A stretch of 64,000 nucleotides of DNA, from assembly GCA_024704765.1 (NCBI GenBank), contig JAKMXF010000077.1:708516-772515 (forward strand), read 5' to 3'. Of the stretch, positions 1 through 11,321 are shown piece after piece. A model generated the notes under the pieces. That model was given only the letters and a program-made list of their open reading frames with translations, made no database searches and was not told the DNA's origin. The position numbers and the translations under genes were made by a program. Numbering within the stretch: position 1 is the first letter of the stretch; each line of letters opens with the position of its first letter. Source of the stretch: Oopsacas minuta. Taxonomy: Eukaryota > Porifera > Hexactinellida > Lyssacinosida > Leucopsacidae.

Positions 1-2259
1 AAACTAGAGCATGCAGAAAGAAACTGATTGCAGATTTGAAATCAGCATCCCAAAATTATATAGAATCAATTGAAAAATCTCATGCAACAAAAAATGAAAA
101 AAAATTGTTGAGCAGTGTAATTAAAACTTCAATTAGATCTGTATGCGAAGACCTCTCAAGATTTTTGATCTTCCTGAGATCGAACTTAGTCTAACCCGGA
201 ATGAACATAGAATACTTGAATTAAGAATAGAAAGTTCCACTAATTAGAATGATTTATTCACCCAAAAAGAATTTTCGAGGTAGATTTATCATCCGACAAA
301 AGAAAACACACTCTCAATTAGTATCAAGGCTTATTGTTTTACACTGGAATTGTTAGATTCTATATATTGGTCGACGAACCTGTAAATAAACTACATTTTT
401 CTAAGCTAAATTTTGATAATTATCCAGAAAAAGAATGATCTAGTCCTATGTGCGGACAATCATTAGATAATATTAGAAACCATGGTAAGGAGATAGGAAT
501 CACCAGAGGTTTAATGAACCTTAGTTTGGACCTGACTCTAAATCTAATGAGTCTCGTTTTCTGTAAAGAAATTATCTCCTCCGTAAATTCAGCAATATGG
601 AATAAAGAATATCTGTTGAAATTCCACTTTCCTTCTTGATCAACATGAGATTAAGGACAAAAGCACATAAGCTTATATAGACTTTCCAAAGTTTGTGAGG
701 ATAAGCAAGGACAATCGATAACTTAGTTGAACATTTTGAACTCTTAAATTAATATGTAATATAGACATACAAATGTAGGATTTATCAGAGATATCAAGAT
801 ACCCATAATGCTATAGATATCAACTCGTTGAACTTCAACTGACTACAAGGATATTACAATTAGGCCTACGCTAATATGTATACATCCCATAAGTTTGAAT
901 TATATGAGGAAGGTATTTCATACACAAGTATTCAAGTTTTCAGGAACTTTGATCAACCAAATTCCTTAATAACGACTTCTGATTGGAACCATGTCAATTT
1001 ATATTAAATACGAAAGGTAAAATAATAGTTTTAACCGCATGGATACGACTAAATTCCATTAATTAAGTAGACATAATTATATAGGCACTAGAAAAGTAAT
1101 ATTAGGAGAAATTTTAAAGGCCAGCGCTACCGTGGGTGTCGTGGTTGTCTGGAAACTCACTGCCACGAAAGAGCTTTGGATAATTCCCTATTGTAAAGGC
1201 AGTTAAGAGACCCAATAACCATTATGATGGACAGTCAGAAGCGTTAATAGGCGGTGCGGACCCGAATAATGAACAATTTCAATAGAATACTGAATTTAGG
1301 GACGGAAGAAATCATGTTATAACTAAATGGTCAAAACCAAGAAAGCTAATCAATCTAACGATCATGTATTTGTTGCAATGGGTCTTACAATGTCAAAAGC
1401 AACTATTCCGAGAATAACCTAGTCGGATAATATAACAAACACATCAAGCATGGCCTACTATATACACGACTAGTTAAGCAAAGATTTGCAGTTATCATTA
1501 CCTAATTCAGTATAATTAGGTTTCCACATACGAGGTAGACATCTAGAATACTTTTTAACATGCTGTTCATGTTATTTTAACCACACGCAATCAAATAATA
1601 AAAACCAATATTATCGAAACCCACAAATCTCATAAAAAGAATCATGAATGGATTATCTTAGCACAAAACACAATAGATAGAAAGTATTAAATAAACTTAT
1701 AGAATATTTAACAATTATGACATATTTTGGGCTCACAAATATTTTTTGATCTAATCTCTTCTATTGCTAAGATTGACTTTTAACGTTGTTTTACGGCGAA
1801 TATCACTAAATAATAATATTAAAAGATTGTTTATCAAAATGAAAATTATCTTTTGGTTACTTAAACTAATTTATAACAAATAGAAATTATTTTGCTGAAA
1901 AAGATTTTCCTTCAGTTTTGAGCATTTCGGAAATTTGACAAATAGGAAAAGCATCAACATATATGGGCGTGAACTCTTAATGCTTCATTGTGGGAAATAT
2001 AACCAGTAAAGCAGGTTCAAATGTATTCTAGTTCTCTCAGCCGTAGGCGCAATTATATTTATGCTAGAATTTGTAATGATAACGGCAATTCCTCATGATC
2101 AAAGAGAATATACTCAGTATTTTGTCAATTCTTTGCTTAGCTAGCCGTGTATATTGTAAGCTATGCATTTTGTATACCCATTATACGGTTAATGCGTTTG
2201 TACAACTTGTCCGAAATCTAATGTGACAACAAGAAAGGAAAATCCACAAAAAAGGTTAC
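1..2259. other. AT-rich non-coding stretch, probably intron
   Basis: No convincing coding region or transposon is visible on either strand. The sequence is AT-rich with short chance frames only. A slightly more GC-rich patch lies near 1119-1165, but it has no splice context or protein similarity that I recognise. If the Ig exon just to the right belongs to a long gene, this is intron or downstream flank of that minus-strand gene. Confidence 0.5.
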
Positions 2260-2523
2260 CTGAACTAAAAAGATTCAAATGTGCCGGTTGTTGAGAATAG
2301 TAAAGAGAATCAGTACAAACATAATCTCTTGAAGAGCTGAATGTAAGTTGAGAAATATATAATGACTTAGTCAGATCTGGAATAGGACTATCCCAATAAT
2401 AATGTGAGGAAGATGAATTGCATTGTAAATATATATCATTAGTGCCAATTGGAAGAGTACAGTTGCCAAAATTAGTAGTACATAACGCAAAAGGAGAATT
2501 GGCTTGAAAAACGAAAATAAGCA
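2260..2523 (-). CDS. Ig-like domain exon (phase 1-1)
   Basis: This is a single-exon immunoglobulin-fold domain, 264 nt. On the minus strand a pyrimidine-rich tract ending CTATCTCCAG precedes the exon at 2524, and the donor TCAG|GTAACC follows at 2260. Both borders split a codon after base 1, which is the usual 1-1 phase of Ig-domain exons. Seen residues: a B-strand Cys in IYLQC, a Trp a few residues later in HYYWDS, and an F-strand Cys in RDYVC. The usual DxGxYxC is reduced to RDYVC. No signal peptide or membrane segment lies in this exon. It matches the length of the exon at 12591-12854 exactly and shares its phase and strand. What is inferred is that both belong to one secreted or surface Ig-superfamily protein; I cannot name the gene. 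Confidence 0.72.
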
Positions 2524-3248
2524 CTGGAGATAGAAAAAAACGAAATAATTAAAAGGTTAAACTGAAATAGTAAGGAAGATACAAAGTCCTGAATACTGAA
2601 GTGTAGAGAATTGGAAGAGGCACACGAAGGCATACCAACTGACTCAGGGGGCATAGTAACTTTCTCTGATATTTTTCTATGCTGACTATACTATCATATA
2701 ACTGGCAGACTTCCGGAAGATATGAAAGTCCTACCCATAACTATTTCAATATACATACACAAGGGACTTTTGTGGAGGTATCAGTGAATCATGGAAATTT
2801 CCGAAATCTGATGGATATATCTATGCATGGAAATCCATAGATATTTCTCTAAACAGATACCTACAAATCTTCAAAAATAGATAATTATCTTGTAAAATTC
2901 AAGGCTATGTATAAACTTTGTAAGATTTATAGGATATGATGTGGGTAAATGTAATAGAGGGATGAAGGAACTATTTGACTACGTTTGTTACATTTGATGA
3001 AAAAACCTATGAAAACCTTACAATTACTAGTCTTATCCAGCAAGAATTAGCGATATAAATAGATAATTAGCTAATTAGTTATAAAATTGCTAATTGAACA
3101 AATTGAAATATATGGAATGGGAAAATTCTAAAAGCAAATTCAAATTTTGGAGTCTGCATAAATATTTAGAATTGTTAGAGCAAAAAAATTTCTAATATGT
3201 TTAGTGTGAATATTGTTAACCAAGATTGTCAAAAGATTCGGTTTTCTA
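2524..3248. other. non-coding, nothing recognised
   Basis: This is the intron side of the Ig exon acceptor. It has an overlapping 60-residue frame at 2472-2654 in another phase that is a shadow of the exon. Short inverted repeats around 2810-2850 are no more than AT-rich DNA gives by chance. Confidence 0.4.
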
Positions 3249-3266
3249 ATGCGTATGCATACGCAT
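3249..3266. repeat. 18-bp perfect palindrome
   Basis: The sequence is its own reverse complement over 18 bp (ATGCGTATGCATACGCAT), with no loop. Such a site could bind a dimeric transcription factor. It sits 25 bp upstream of a TATA-like sequence. Confidence 0.6.
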
Positions 3267-3290
3267 GTTCGCGGAATAGCCAGGATAGGA

Positions 3291-3332
3291 TATAAATACT
3301 GGACAGTATGCCACCGTTATGATCACTCAGTT
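3291..3332 (+). promoter_or_regulatory. candidate TATA plus initiator
   Basis: TATAAATA at 3291 is followed by TCAGTT, the arthropod initiator consensus, with its A at 3329. The 38-nt spacing is a little longer than the usual 30 or so. A short frame of 66 codons begins 26 nt downstream (3355-3555) but matches nothing I know. The combination with the palindrome just upstream is suggestive only. It could be the promoter of a decayed transposon. Confidence 0.25.
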
Positions 3333-3726
3333 AGCATAAGTTCTCAAATAATACTTGATGATAAGAAAGATTGTCATGATTACTAAAGTAGTTCATGTAT
3401 ATATCTTTAAAGATAAGTTGACGGAAAGAAATAGCATTACGGTTAATTACATGCGTTGGACATTTGTCGGGCGTGCGTCTCCACAAAGATATTCGAAAGG
3501 ACATCGAGTGATACTATTCGAGAAAAAGCAAACTTTGGTATGGGTCTCTAGATAAAAATATGTAATAGAAATGCCCCGGAAAATTTAAGCTATTCGAAAT
3601 TAGAAAACTTCTACAAATTTCACGATTCAGGAATTCTAATATAACAAACATTTTGTCTGCTAAAAATTACTAAAAATTATATCTGTAACACCTTGCAATA
3701 CATAAGTTATATTTACAATTCTATAC

Positions 3727-3791
3727 TTCTGGTGCAGAATTGTATTGAATTGTAAATTGTATCTACAATTCAATACAGCCCTGCATCAGAA
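3727..3791. repeat. 28-bp-arm hairpin
   Basis: The two 28-nt arms (3727-3754 and 3764-3791) pair at about 24 positions around a 9-nt loop. The inner 14 bp are perfect (TGTATTGAATTGTA against TACAATTCAATACA). The size is that of a short miRNA precursor or a tiny foldback element. Nothing in the sequence decides between them. Confidence 0.5.
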
Positions 3792-4910
3792 AGATTTGGT
3801 AGAACAATGTTTCTAGATACAATGGTACACATATAATGAACAAATTCGGACATTCAAATTCATTCGCTAAAAACTTTATTCTATATACGTAAGATATAAC
3901 CGTATTCAGAATAAATAAATATGCAATTAATGTAAACTGGACTGTAAGCATACTTAGTTATACTCGTAAATTCGATTGATGAGTGTGAATTTTAACTTTT
4001 GACCCTGGGGTAAATCCTAAGATACGTTACGTCAACTTAAAGATATGATGGAATATTCATTGACAAATTTAGCCCGAACGCCACCTAACATAATTTCATA
4101 AGTTTGTCAAGTATATTATATAATACATAAACAAATGCCAGCAATATTGTCTGTATAATAATTGGACACATGGCGGTTTTCAAATACTTATGACCAGTCA
4201 GTAGACTATCCTGTTATGATTATCCCTTCTATCTGTATATTTTTGAGTTCAGTACAATTTGATACGTTAGTTTTCCATATCATGTTAGTATAGTGTTTTA
4301 GATTATTTGAATACTAGAAAAAAGGGTAATATAGAAGTAGAGAACATTTCTAGGATAATCTATATTATTTATAGATCTGTTTTGTGTCTTTTGTTCGGAA
4401 TTGATGGAGGAACTGGTAAGAGCTAAAAACGTTTGGATGCGTTTGGAATGTGACAAATCAAGGAACAAATTCTAAGATCTAAAGGATATCTCAAAAACTA
4501 TATGAGATAAGAGTCAAAATTGGCCTATCAGATTCAAGGGATACCAATTGTGGTAAAATTACTCTATCAAATGTGAGACTTTAAACCAGTTGAATTAGGA
4601 TACAAAAAGTACTCAAAAGTTCTCATTGGGCAAAGTTTTTCAAACTCCAATTTGTCAAACATGTACCTATGATTTGTTTATTGAAAAACACGCATTGATT
4701 TGCCTGTGTAACAGCACAATGTTGTGTACGATATATACTCAACGAAAATGTGTTTTGGAATATAAAATGAGATAGTATAGAGAGAAAGAGCTCAGCACTA
4801 CTATAACACAGTTCTTGCTCATAGTAGTGTGAAGTATATGGAAACGATGGAAATTTGAAGAATAAAGTAAACTAATCCAATTTCAGGAAATATATAGCCA
4901 CCAAAGTTAT
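3792..4910. other. non-coding, nothing recognised
   Basis: AT-rich, with no coding region or transposon end seen. A small 9-bp inverted repeat (CACTACTAT / ATAGTAGTG) lies at 4796-4829. Confidence 0.4.
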
Positions 4911-4953
4911 GGCAGGAGTGGATTCGAACCCGAGGCAGTAGGTTTCTAAACAT
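4911..4953 (-). repeat. tRNA-like 3' half (SINE or tRNA pseudogene)
   Basis: On the minus strand the sequence contains GGGTTCGAATCC, a perfect B-box/T-arm, followed by a 3' acceptor-like CTCCTGCC. The matching 5' half (acceptor GGCAGGAG and A box) is not present upstream. This is therefore a truncated tRNA-derived piece, such as the body of a SINE, not a functional tRNA. Confidence 0.45.
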
Positions 4954-6932
4954 TGATATGAATAACAAGGCTAAGAAACACAATAATCAACAAATATAAG
5001 ATGCTATGCAAAAGCATAAGTCCACATTTAAAAGCTTGTAAACACAAAACCACAATTAGGAGGCATAAACAATTTATCTAAACAAAATTCCCATCAACAA
5101 GAAACCAAAAAGCAAATACACGAACACTCATATTATATATTGCATTATACTCACAACAAATATGGAAAAATTGGGCTCTAGAGCTCCGTATATAATATTT
5201 CTTTAATAAATGGCAATGGCATTATATGTGACCATATTAATTGTTGCACATAAATTGACGAGGGAAATTAACATTAAGGATAAATACATCCAAATCTAAA
5301 ACTTTTAATCAATTATTGCGGGAACATTAATGAAATATTACTGGAATACACATGTAAACAGGTTAAATATATTTCAAAGAGTGAAGCGGGCAAAATGACA
5401 TATAATAACAAAAGGCAAAACGCGAAATACTTGTAAATATGGGCCACTTTCACAAAATGTAAGTGTATAAAGTAGAATGAATGATTGATTAATGTGGTCT
5501 ATAGAACCTCTACTTTGAGTCGTATTAATGTTGCATATACTGGATAGACTATATCTATACTAAGTCAAATAGGGGCTATTTCAACGTTACGTAACACTAC
5601 AAGAGGCAGTGGTATGTGAAGCGTGACAGTCCCATTCTTTTGGTATTAACAAACGATCCAAATGAGTGACAAAAGGAGGGGATGTAAAATTTGTGGAATA
5701 TGCATACGGATGTTTAAACGAATCGATACATCAATAAGAATAGAAGAACACCCGAAGGGTAAACTCGTGTACATGAAATGTTCACGAGCCGCGCAAGAAA
5801 AGAAGGTGAATCATGCAACTAAGTATGTACCAACAATATTAATAATAAATTTCATTGGAATAGTACTTCGTTTCAGAAGAGTCTCATTATTGTGGTCTTT
5901 TGTAAAGCAGATAGGTATCTAGAAATCAGAGTAGTGATAAATCAATAAAGGTTAAACATCTATGTATTTATCAAAGAAAAATCTAGGGAGATACTTATCC
6001 AGGTAAAATTATCTTAGAATTCTTGCTCAAACGTAATTGCCAGATTCTACAATACGTTTAGTATTTGTTCTTGGCTTCACAAACTTTACCAAGTAAATTA
6101 GTTTTCAATTGGTTATACAATGCCCTATACCGCAAAGTATATGAGAGAGGGCTCGGTATAAGTATTTACGGTTACCGATTACTGGATATAGGTTAATACG
6201 CGTACAAAAAAAGGCAATAACCCTAAATTTAGCGAAAAAGAGAATTCTTGTAGACCGATATTTCTAAAGGGATCTTCATTTGTTCTAGCAGATTTTATTT
6301 CTCTACAATTTATACCTATACCTACCTTGTGCGAATTGTATTTACATGGATATAGTATATTGACAGACTCCGAAATAGAAAATGGGTGAGTAACTACCGA
6401 AATTCTATCTTGCCACGGACTAGTGAAGGTAGTACCAGTTAATGGCACCTCCATTAAAGAAAGCGTCAGTAGTGTCGTGGAGGGATTTCTAACGGATATA
6501 TTATATATTTCTAAGTTGATATAAGAATACTTCTCTATAAACACGTTTCTAACTCATACATCTATCTACCTCATGAAGGGGAGTAGTTTCCCCCCATACT
6601 ATCACATAAAACCTCTATGGTTCTGTACTCAACTCAATGCTAGGTATATCTGGCTGTGACTGAAAATAGGATAGGGAGATGGTCAAAACTCTGAACCTGC
6701 CCTATATTGATGATGATACAGAAGGCAGGGCGAATTGGGAATTGCCTCCTTTTGAGGACAATAGGGAATGCTGTCTCCGAAGGCACCACCATTATGCGAG
6801 GAATAAATACTCATTTATCGCGATCTACAGATGTGGCCATTTCTACATCAATAACATGTTTACGAATGCTCTCACAGTCAAGCGAGAACCATTACACACA
6901 TCTGCGGAGGCAAACTAGTTGGTGTAATGGTA
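4954..6932. other. non-coding with weak open frames
   Basis: Two frames stand out in length only. 5662-5922 (+) is lysine/arginine-rich with CKICG near its start. 6179-6544 (-) is 121 codons and contains a strong donor-like AAG|GTAGGT near 6328. Neither matches a family I recognise, and phase and context do not fit the Ig exons. The stretch 6690-6930 is a little richer in G+C but also unrecognised. Confidence 0.35.
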
Positions 6933-8037
6933 CAACGGGCGTTCAAAAAGTTCCCGACCTTGCTTATATAATATGTATATATAGGTTATTATATTACACA
7001 TCTGTATCATACCGAAACTTAATCTATTATCTATTCAGAATTAGTGGAAATTCACCATATCGTCAATAGTTTGCTAGTTGAGATTATTTCAAATTTCTTA
7101 GTTTTGACTATCCTTGTATTTACCAGTATTTATAGCTTCAAATTTGAAATTAGATAAAAGAACCTATATCATAATTAGAACGCTTCTTGGTATTGGCCCC
7201 AAGGATATTCTCATTGACTTTGAAGTTGTTTATGGAGATGCTAGCCTTTCATATACTATTGTGTAAGAGTGGGCCAAGCGGTTTCGTGAAGTAAGAGAGT
7301 CAATGGAAGATGAGGAACGAATCGGACGTCCGAGATCAGCCGTGACTAGCAGTAACACCTCAGAAATTCGCTGGAGGGTGTAAGTAGATCCTCATATCAC
7401 TGTTGAGGAGTTAGCTATGAGTGTCTTGATCTCAACGGTAGCGGTTCATTCCATACATATCGATGAGCTGAAGTTAGCAAAATTTGTTCATAGTGGATCC
7501 CCCATTCCCTTACAAAGGGCCAAAAGGACCGTCGGGTAACTTGCCCAAGAAAAATGCTCCCGAGTATAAAGACTCGGATCCAAGAAGGTTGGCAGAAATC
7601 ATTACTGGTGACGAGACTTGGATAAGATATGACGAACCACTATCCAAAGAAAGAAATAAGGTATGGGTCGTAAAAGTGAGGCGCCTCCTCTCAATCCTAG
7701 GCCAGACTTCAGAGATCAGATGGTCCTGTAGTCAATTTTCTTTGATGCACATTGCCCAGTTACGCAGAATAACATACCAAAAGGGAAGACAATTATCGGT
7801 AACTTTTATGCCAACAGTTGCTCTCAGAAGTAGAAAACATTACAGGGAGCGGAGGCCAAAGTCTGTACCGCGGGGCATGCGATTATTGCACAATAATGCA
7901 CGGCATATGTACATACAATTTTGTCAAAGTCAGATGACTCTCTAGTTTAACATCTTCTGAAAAATCACCAAGATATATGCATGAGGGAGGCAACATTGAA
8001 ATTCAATAGTGTATGCATATGCTTTAGGCCTCCCTAG
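6933..8037 (+). mobile_element. mariner element, internally deleted
   Basis: The left end CAACGGGCGTTCAAAAAGTT follows TA at 6931-6932. The right end ...CCTCCCTAG precedes TA at 8038-8039 and is more worn. The 1.1-kb length is about 200 bp short of the other mariners here. The missing part lies between the second catalytic block and the C-terminal EGGNIEI block. It can only move in trans, if at all. Confidence 0.75.
7137..8014 (+). pseudogene. mariner transposase relic
   Basis: This is a relic of a cut-and-paste mariner transposase (helix-turn-helix N-terminus, DD34D catalytic core). Pieces in shifting frames follow the family order. They are an N-terminal block starting ASNLKLDKRTYIIIRTLLG, EWAKRFREVRESMEDEERIG before a GRPRS linker, the HITVEEL helix, and ITGDETWIRYDEP near 7600-7630 carrying the first catalytic Asp. 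Then come HNNARH near 7890, where the second Asp is replaced by Asn, and the C-terminal EGGNIEI near 7980. The region around the third Asp is deleted. There are at least four frameshifts and several stops, so the copy is dead. Only the 153-codon piece 7484-7945 remains open. Confidence 0.85.
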
Positions 8038-8039
8038 TA

Positions 8040-8669
8040 CGTGTTTTACGCTCATCAATAAATTCACATAATTTCATTACGAGTACTCGAGACTTTCAAA
8101 TCAGGACAATATGTCTGTTTTTGGCTAAGTATGAGTGTAGATGTTATCTCTTCCCAATCTGTATTACACGTAATGTAATGAAATCATCAGGCTTACCGTA
8201 TTGTCTGACTATGGACATGCAGCCGTGATATAATTCAAAAATATCTGCCAAGGACTACCGAGAAGGAAGAGGACAATATCAATCTTCTGCTAAATTCTCC
8301 AGGGTAAATATCTCGAATAGACAATACATCGCTAAGTCCGCTATATAGCTCTGTTCTGAGCTTCTTTTGACAAAATTGTAAAAGTTTAGTCTCACTGCTG
8401 TAACTATTGCAGCCATATCAACCAAGTATTGTAAAGAAGGTATAGAGACAATCATCGTCCGAAATTCGAAAATATAAATATATTGATAAAGTCAAAATAC
8501 ATTTGCATATCATTAAGCATATGATATGGTAAAAAAACTTTACTATATCAATGTGCTTCCTCAAAATATCTTAAACAGCGCCAGATGAAAGCTTTAGGTA
8601 GTTGTCTTAATCATGCACTACTACATTTGTAAATACATAGAATATATTGGGAGCTTGAGTGACATTGTT
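8040..8669. other. non-coding, nothing recognised
   Basis: Flank between a mariner and the next frame. AT-rich, with no ends, repeats or coding region that I can support. Confidence 0.4.
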
Positions 8670-9195
8670 CTAGGAAGTCATTGAAATTGTGTTCTGATTC
8701 AAGAGCATGTCAAATTGGCGCTGAGTATTCACAAACTCGAAGAATTCAGCCCTTGACTGTGGATTCCAAACATTATACAGCATAGTAATCAGTCTGAAAA
8801 TAGTAGACGATATATCGCGAATTAACACTGAGAATATGTTGTTCTTGATATAGTCTACGTATATATTTCGGTAGATATTGAAACATTTTGCAAGCAAAGA
8901 GTGCATACATAAGGTGATTGCTGTAGGGGGGTCAAATTGCTGAAACTTTGTAAAAGATCAATAGAGATGAATGCATGGGCGGCGGAAGTAAAGCGAGCAA
9001 TAACAACATGCTCGCATCCATATTTTGTCCGAAAAATTTGGGCATAAATTGTTTCGAAAAGTTACAATATTATTCTCGAGGTCTGGAAGTTTATTCAGAA
9101 TTGATTGAACCATAATATTGAGAAATTTTATTTGTGCTTGATACAATAGATGATGTATGCGTATAATGATATTGTTATTTCTTCGGAAGTGTCCC
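8670..9195 (-). pseudogene. unrecognised coding-like frame with one stop
   Basis: On the minus strand two open pieces (9146-8958 and 8906-8670) lie in the same frame. Together they give about 175 codons broken by a single TGA at 8958-8960. Such a run is long for this AT-rich DNA. The product would be rich in Ile, Asn and aromatic residues, with a cysteine pair (ACCYCSLYF) near the middle. I recognise no domain. It could be a decayed exon, a foreign gene fragment or chance. No TIRs were found around it. Confidence 0.25.
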
Positions 9196-9982
9196 GGTTA
9201 ATTACGTACATATTGTATCGGATATAGTGATACAAATATTAAATACAGAAATAACACCAGCAATAATGAGGAAATTTCAGCGATACATATTTGATTCAAA
9301 ACGAAGATTTTCAATTACAATGAGCCAGTATATAGTATGTTCACTCAAAGTTAGTCCTATAGAAACGGGTATGGATCCTTCTTATATTGTTAGATAACAA
9401 AGTTTGGCAGGCGTTAAATCGAAATGGTACAATTAAGACTACGGCAGTAATCGGTTAAACACGATCTTATGGATGGGAACCAGCGGCATAATATTTCTTT
9501 CCAGTTTTTCACATATCTCTTGCAGATACATAAGATCATTCTCTTTTCAACAGAATTTGGAATATAATAGGAAATATACAGTAAAGATGCAAATCATCGT
9601 TTTTATTCAAGTTTAAAAGGTTAAGGTCATCAATTTGTTAATAGAAATAGTCTAGAACTATATATCAAGAATAGTTTCAGAATTATACACCGTTCAGATA
9701 ATGAATTATCCAATGTCTATCCATTTGGAACTTTGGGTATTGTGTCAAGACATAAATTGGTGCTAGGGTTCAGATTAGGCAGGTACTACAATGTCACCAT
9801 TCATGTATACCCAATATCTACTGTAGATCATAAATTCTTAGGAAATATCGATATATAGTTCCAATTCTAGGAACGGGAAGGACAAGAGGGGCGGCATCCC
9901 CGATACAGCCGGTACAGCAAGCGTTGTACCACTTTTCGGGTTGGACCGTCGTCGCCGTACCTCAATCCGGCTGGCAAATTTA
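9196..9982. other. non-coding; GC-richer patch 9868-9980
   Basis: Mostly AT-rich. The last 110 bp before the mariner are clearly richer in G+C, but translate to nothing recognisable in six frames and show no tRNA or rRNA signature that I can identify. Confidence 0.35.
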
Positions 9983-11319
9983 TCAGGGCGTTTACTAAGT
10001 CTTGCGGGTCATGATATATCTTAGGAATTAGTCAAGTAATATATCTAACTTTCTTTCATATAATATAAGCCCATATAGTACACTCCATATACTGAAAGTT
10101 TCAAGCTTATTCAATACAAATTATGAATTTTTGAGATAGTTACATGTAGTCAATTTATACCCACTGTTGAATTTATGGCTTCAAAGGATGATCATTTCAA
10201 CCTCAAATGGCGAGCTTACATAGAGTTTCCTACAATACTCATGATCCAGCCCGTAGATAGAGATCTTCAGCGAGTTAGAGGAGATATTGTGCGTGGACTG
10301 CCCTTCCAGATCTACTGTAGAGCGATGGCTGCCCGTTTTAGATCTGGTGATGCCGATGTCACAGATTTGCCTCGATCTGGAAGACCGGTATCCGCCACCA
10401 CTTCAGAGTATATCGCACTTATTGAAAGTATGGTCATGGAAGACAAGTGCATTACTGTCAATCAGTTAGAACAAAGTATGGAGATTTCATCGGGAGCTAT
10501 TCATACAATTCTGACGACTGATCTTGGCTACCAATCGATTTGTGGGAATGGGTCCCGCATAAGCTCAGTGAGAATCAAAGGTTGGCACGGCTGAATATTG
10601 CCAAGAAACTCTTGGAAACTTATGAGAACTGCGATTCTAGACGCCTAACAGAGATTATTACTGGTGACGGGACGTGGGTGTACTATTCAACACCAAATAG
10701 CAAGTATAAGAAGCGAGCATGGGTGAGGGGCGACGAACAACCGGCCAAAATTCCTAGGCCCGACTTCAGAAAACCTAAGATTATGTATACCATCTTCTTC
10801 AGTAGTCATGGAATTGTCTTGCAATTACCTTGTGAGAGTGGCAAAGCTGTTGTTGCAACTTTCTTTACAGAGCAGGTGCTTCCAAATTTGATATAAAATA
10901 TAGAAATGTACCACCCGAAACCGGAGCTCGAGGAATGAAGATTTTAATTGATAACGCCAGTTCCCATACAGCTAAGCTTACCAAAAATTTCTTGGATGTA
11001 GAAGGGTTAGAATTACTTCCCCATCCACCATACTCACCAGACCTAGCTCCGTGTAATTTTTGGCTATCCCCCAAGCTTGAAATCTGCCTTCAAGGCAAAG
11101 ATTTTAACACATTACAAGCAATTGGAACGGACCTATACCGGTACTCCAAATCCATCCCGAAGAAGAGACAGAAATGTGTTTTACATGTGGGTGGAAATGT
11201 TAAAACTTTGTGTATCTGCAGGAGGGGATTACTTTGAATAAATAATATAGTGAACTAGTGTGTATAGTGTTTGTATCATATTCTATGATATCACCCGCAT
11301 GACTTATTGAACGCCCTAG
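9983..11319 (+). mobile_element. mariner element with both ends
   Basis: The left end TCAGGGCGTTTACTAAGTC after TA (9981-9982) matches the inverted right end GACTTATTGAACGCCCTAG before TA (11320-11321). The match continues into TTGCGGGT / ACCCGCAT. Length 1337 bp, as expected for a full mariner. TIR sequence differs from the other mariners in the window, so it is a distinct subfamily. Confidence 0.88.
10175..11240 (+). pseudogene. mariner transposase, DD34N-type, frameshifted
   Basis: Three overlapping open pieces cover a whole mariner transposase of about 345 residues. Piece 1 (10175-10594) has the helix-turn-helix region, the SGRPVSATT linker and the SMEISSGAIHTIL helix. Piece 2 (10540-10896) starts WVPHKLSENQ and holds TGDGTW with the first Asp; the usual Glu of GDETW is Gly. 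Piece 3 (10935-11237) holds LIDNASSHTAKL with the second Asp, then HPPYSPDLAPCNFWL. The third catalytic Asp is Asn here (PCN for PCD). Frameshifts near 10545-10590 and a stop plus shift near 10896-10930 kill it. The start ATGGCTTCAAAGG fits the MASK-type N-terminus of related copies. Confidence 0.9.
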
Positions 11320-11321
11320 TA

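Noticed and set aside
5662-5922. 86-codon ORF with CKICG as a zinc finger gene
   Set aside because: Only one CxxC, no partner Cys or His pair in register, no splice context.
6179-6544. 121-codon minus-strand frame with donor-like AAG|GTAGGT, considered as a fourth Ig exon
   Set aside because: The donor would be phase 0, no Cys-Trp-Cys pattern of an Ig fold is present, and no matching acceptor is clear.
9868-9980. GC-rich patch as an rRNA, tRNA or exon
   Set aside because: No frame, splice border or RNA fold that I could match.
10175-11240. SETMAR-like fusion of the DD34N mariner to a host gene
   Set aside because: Both TIRs flank the copy, the frame is broken, and no SET-type or other host domain precedes it.
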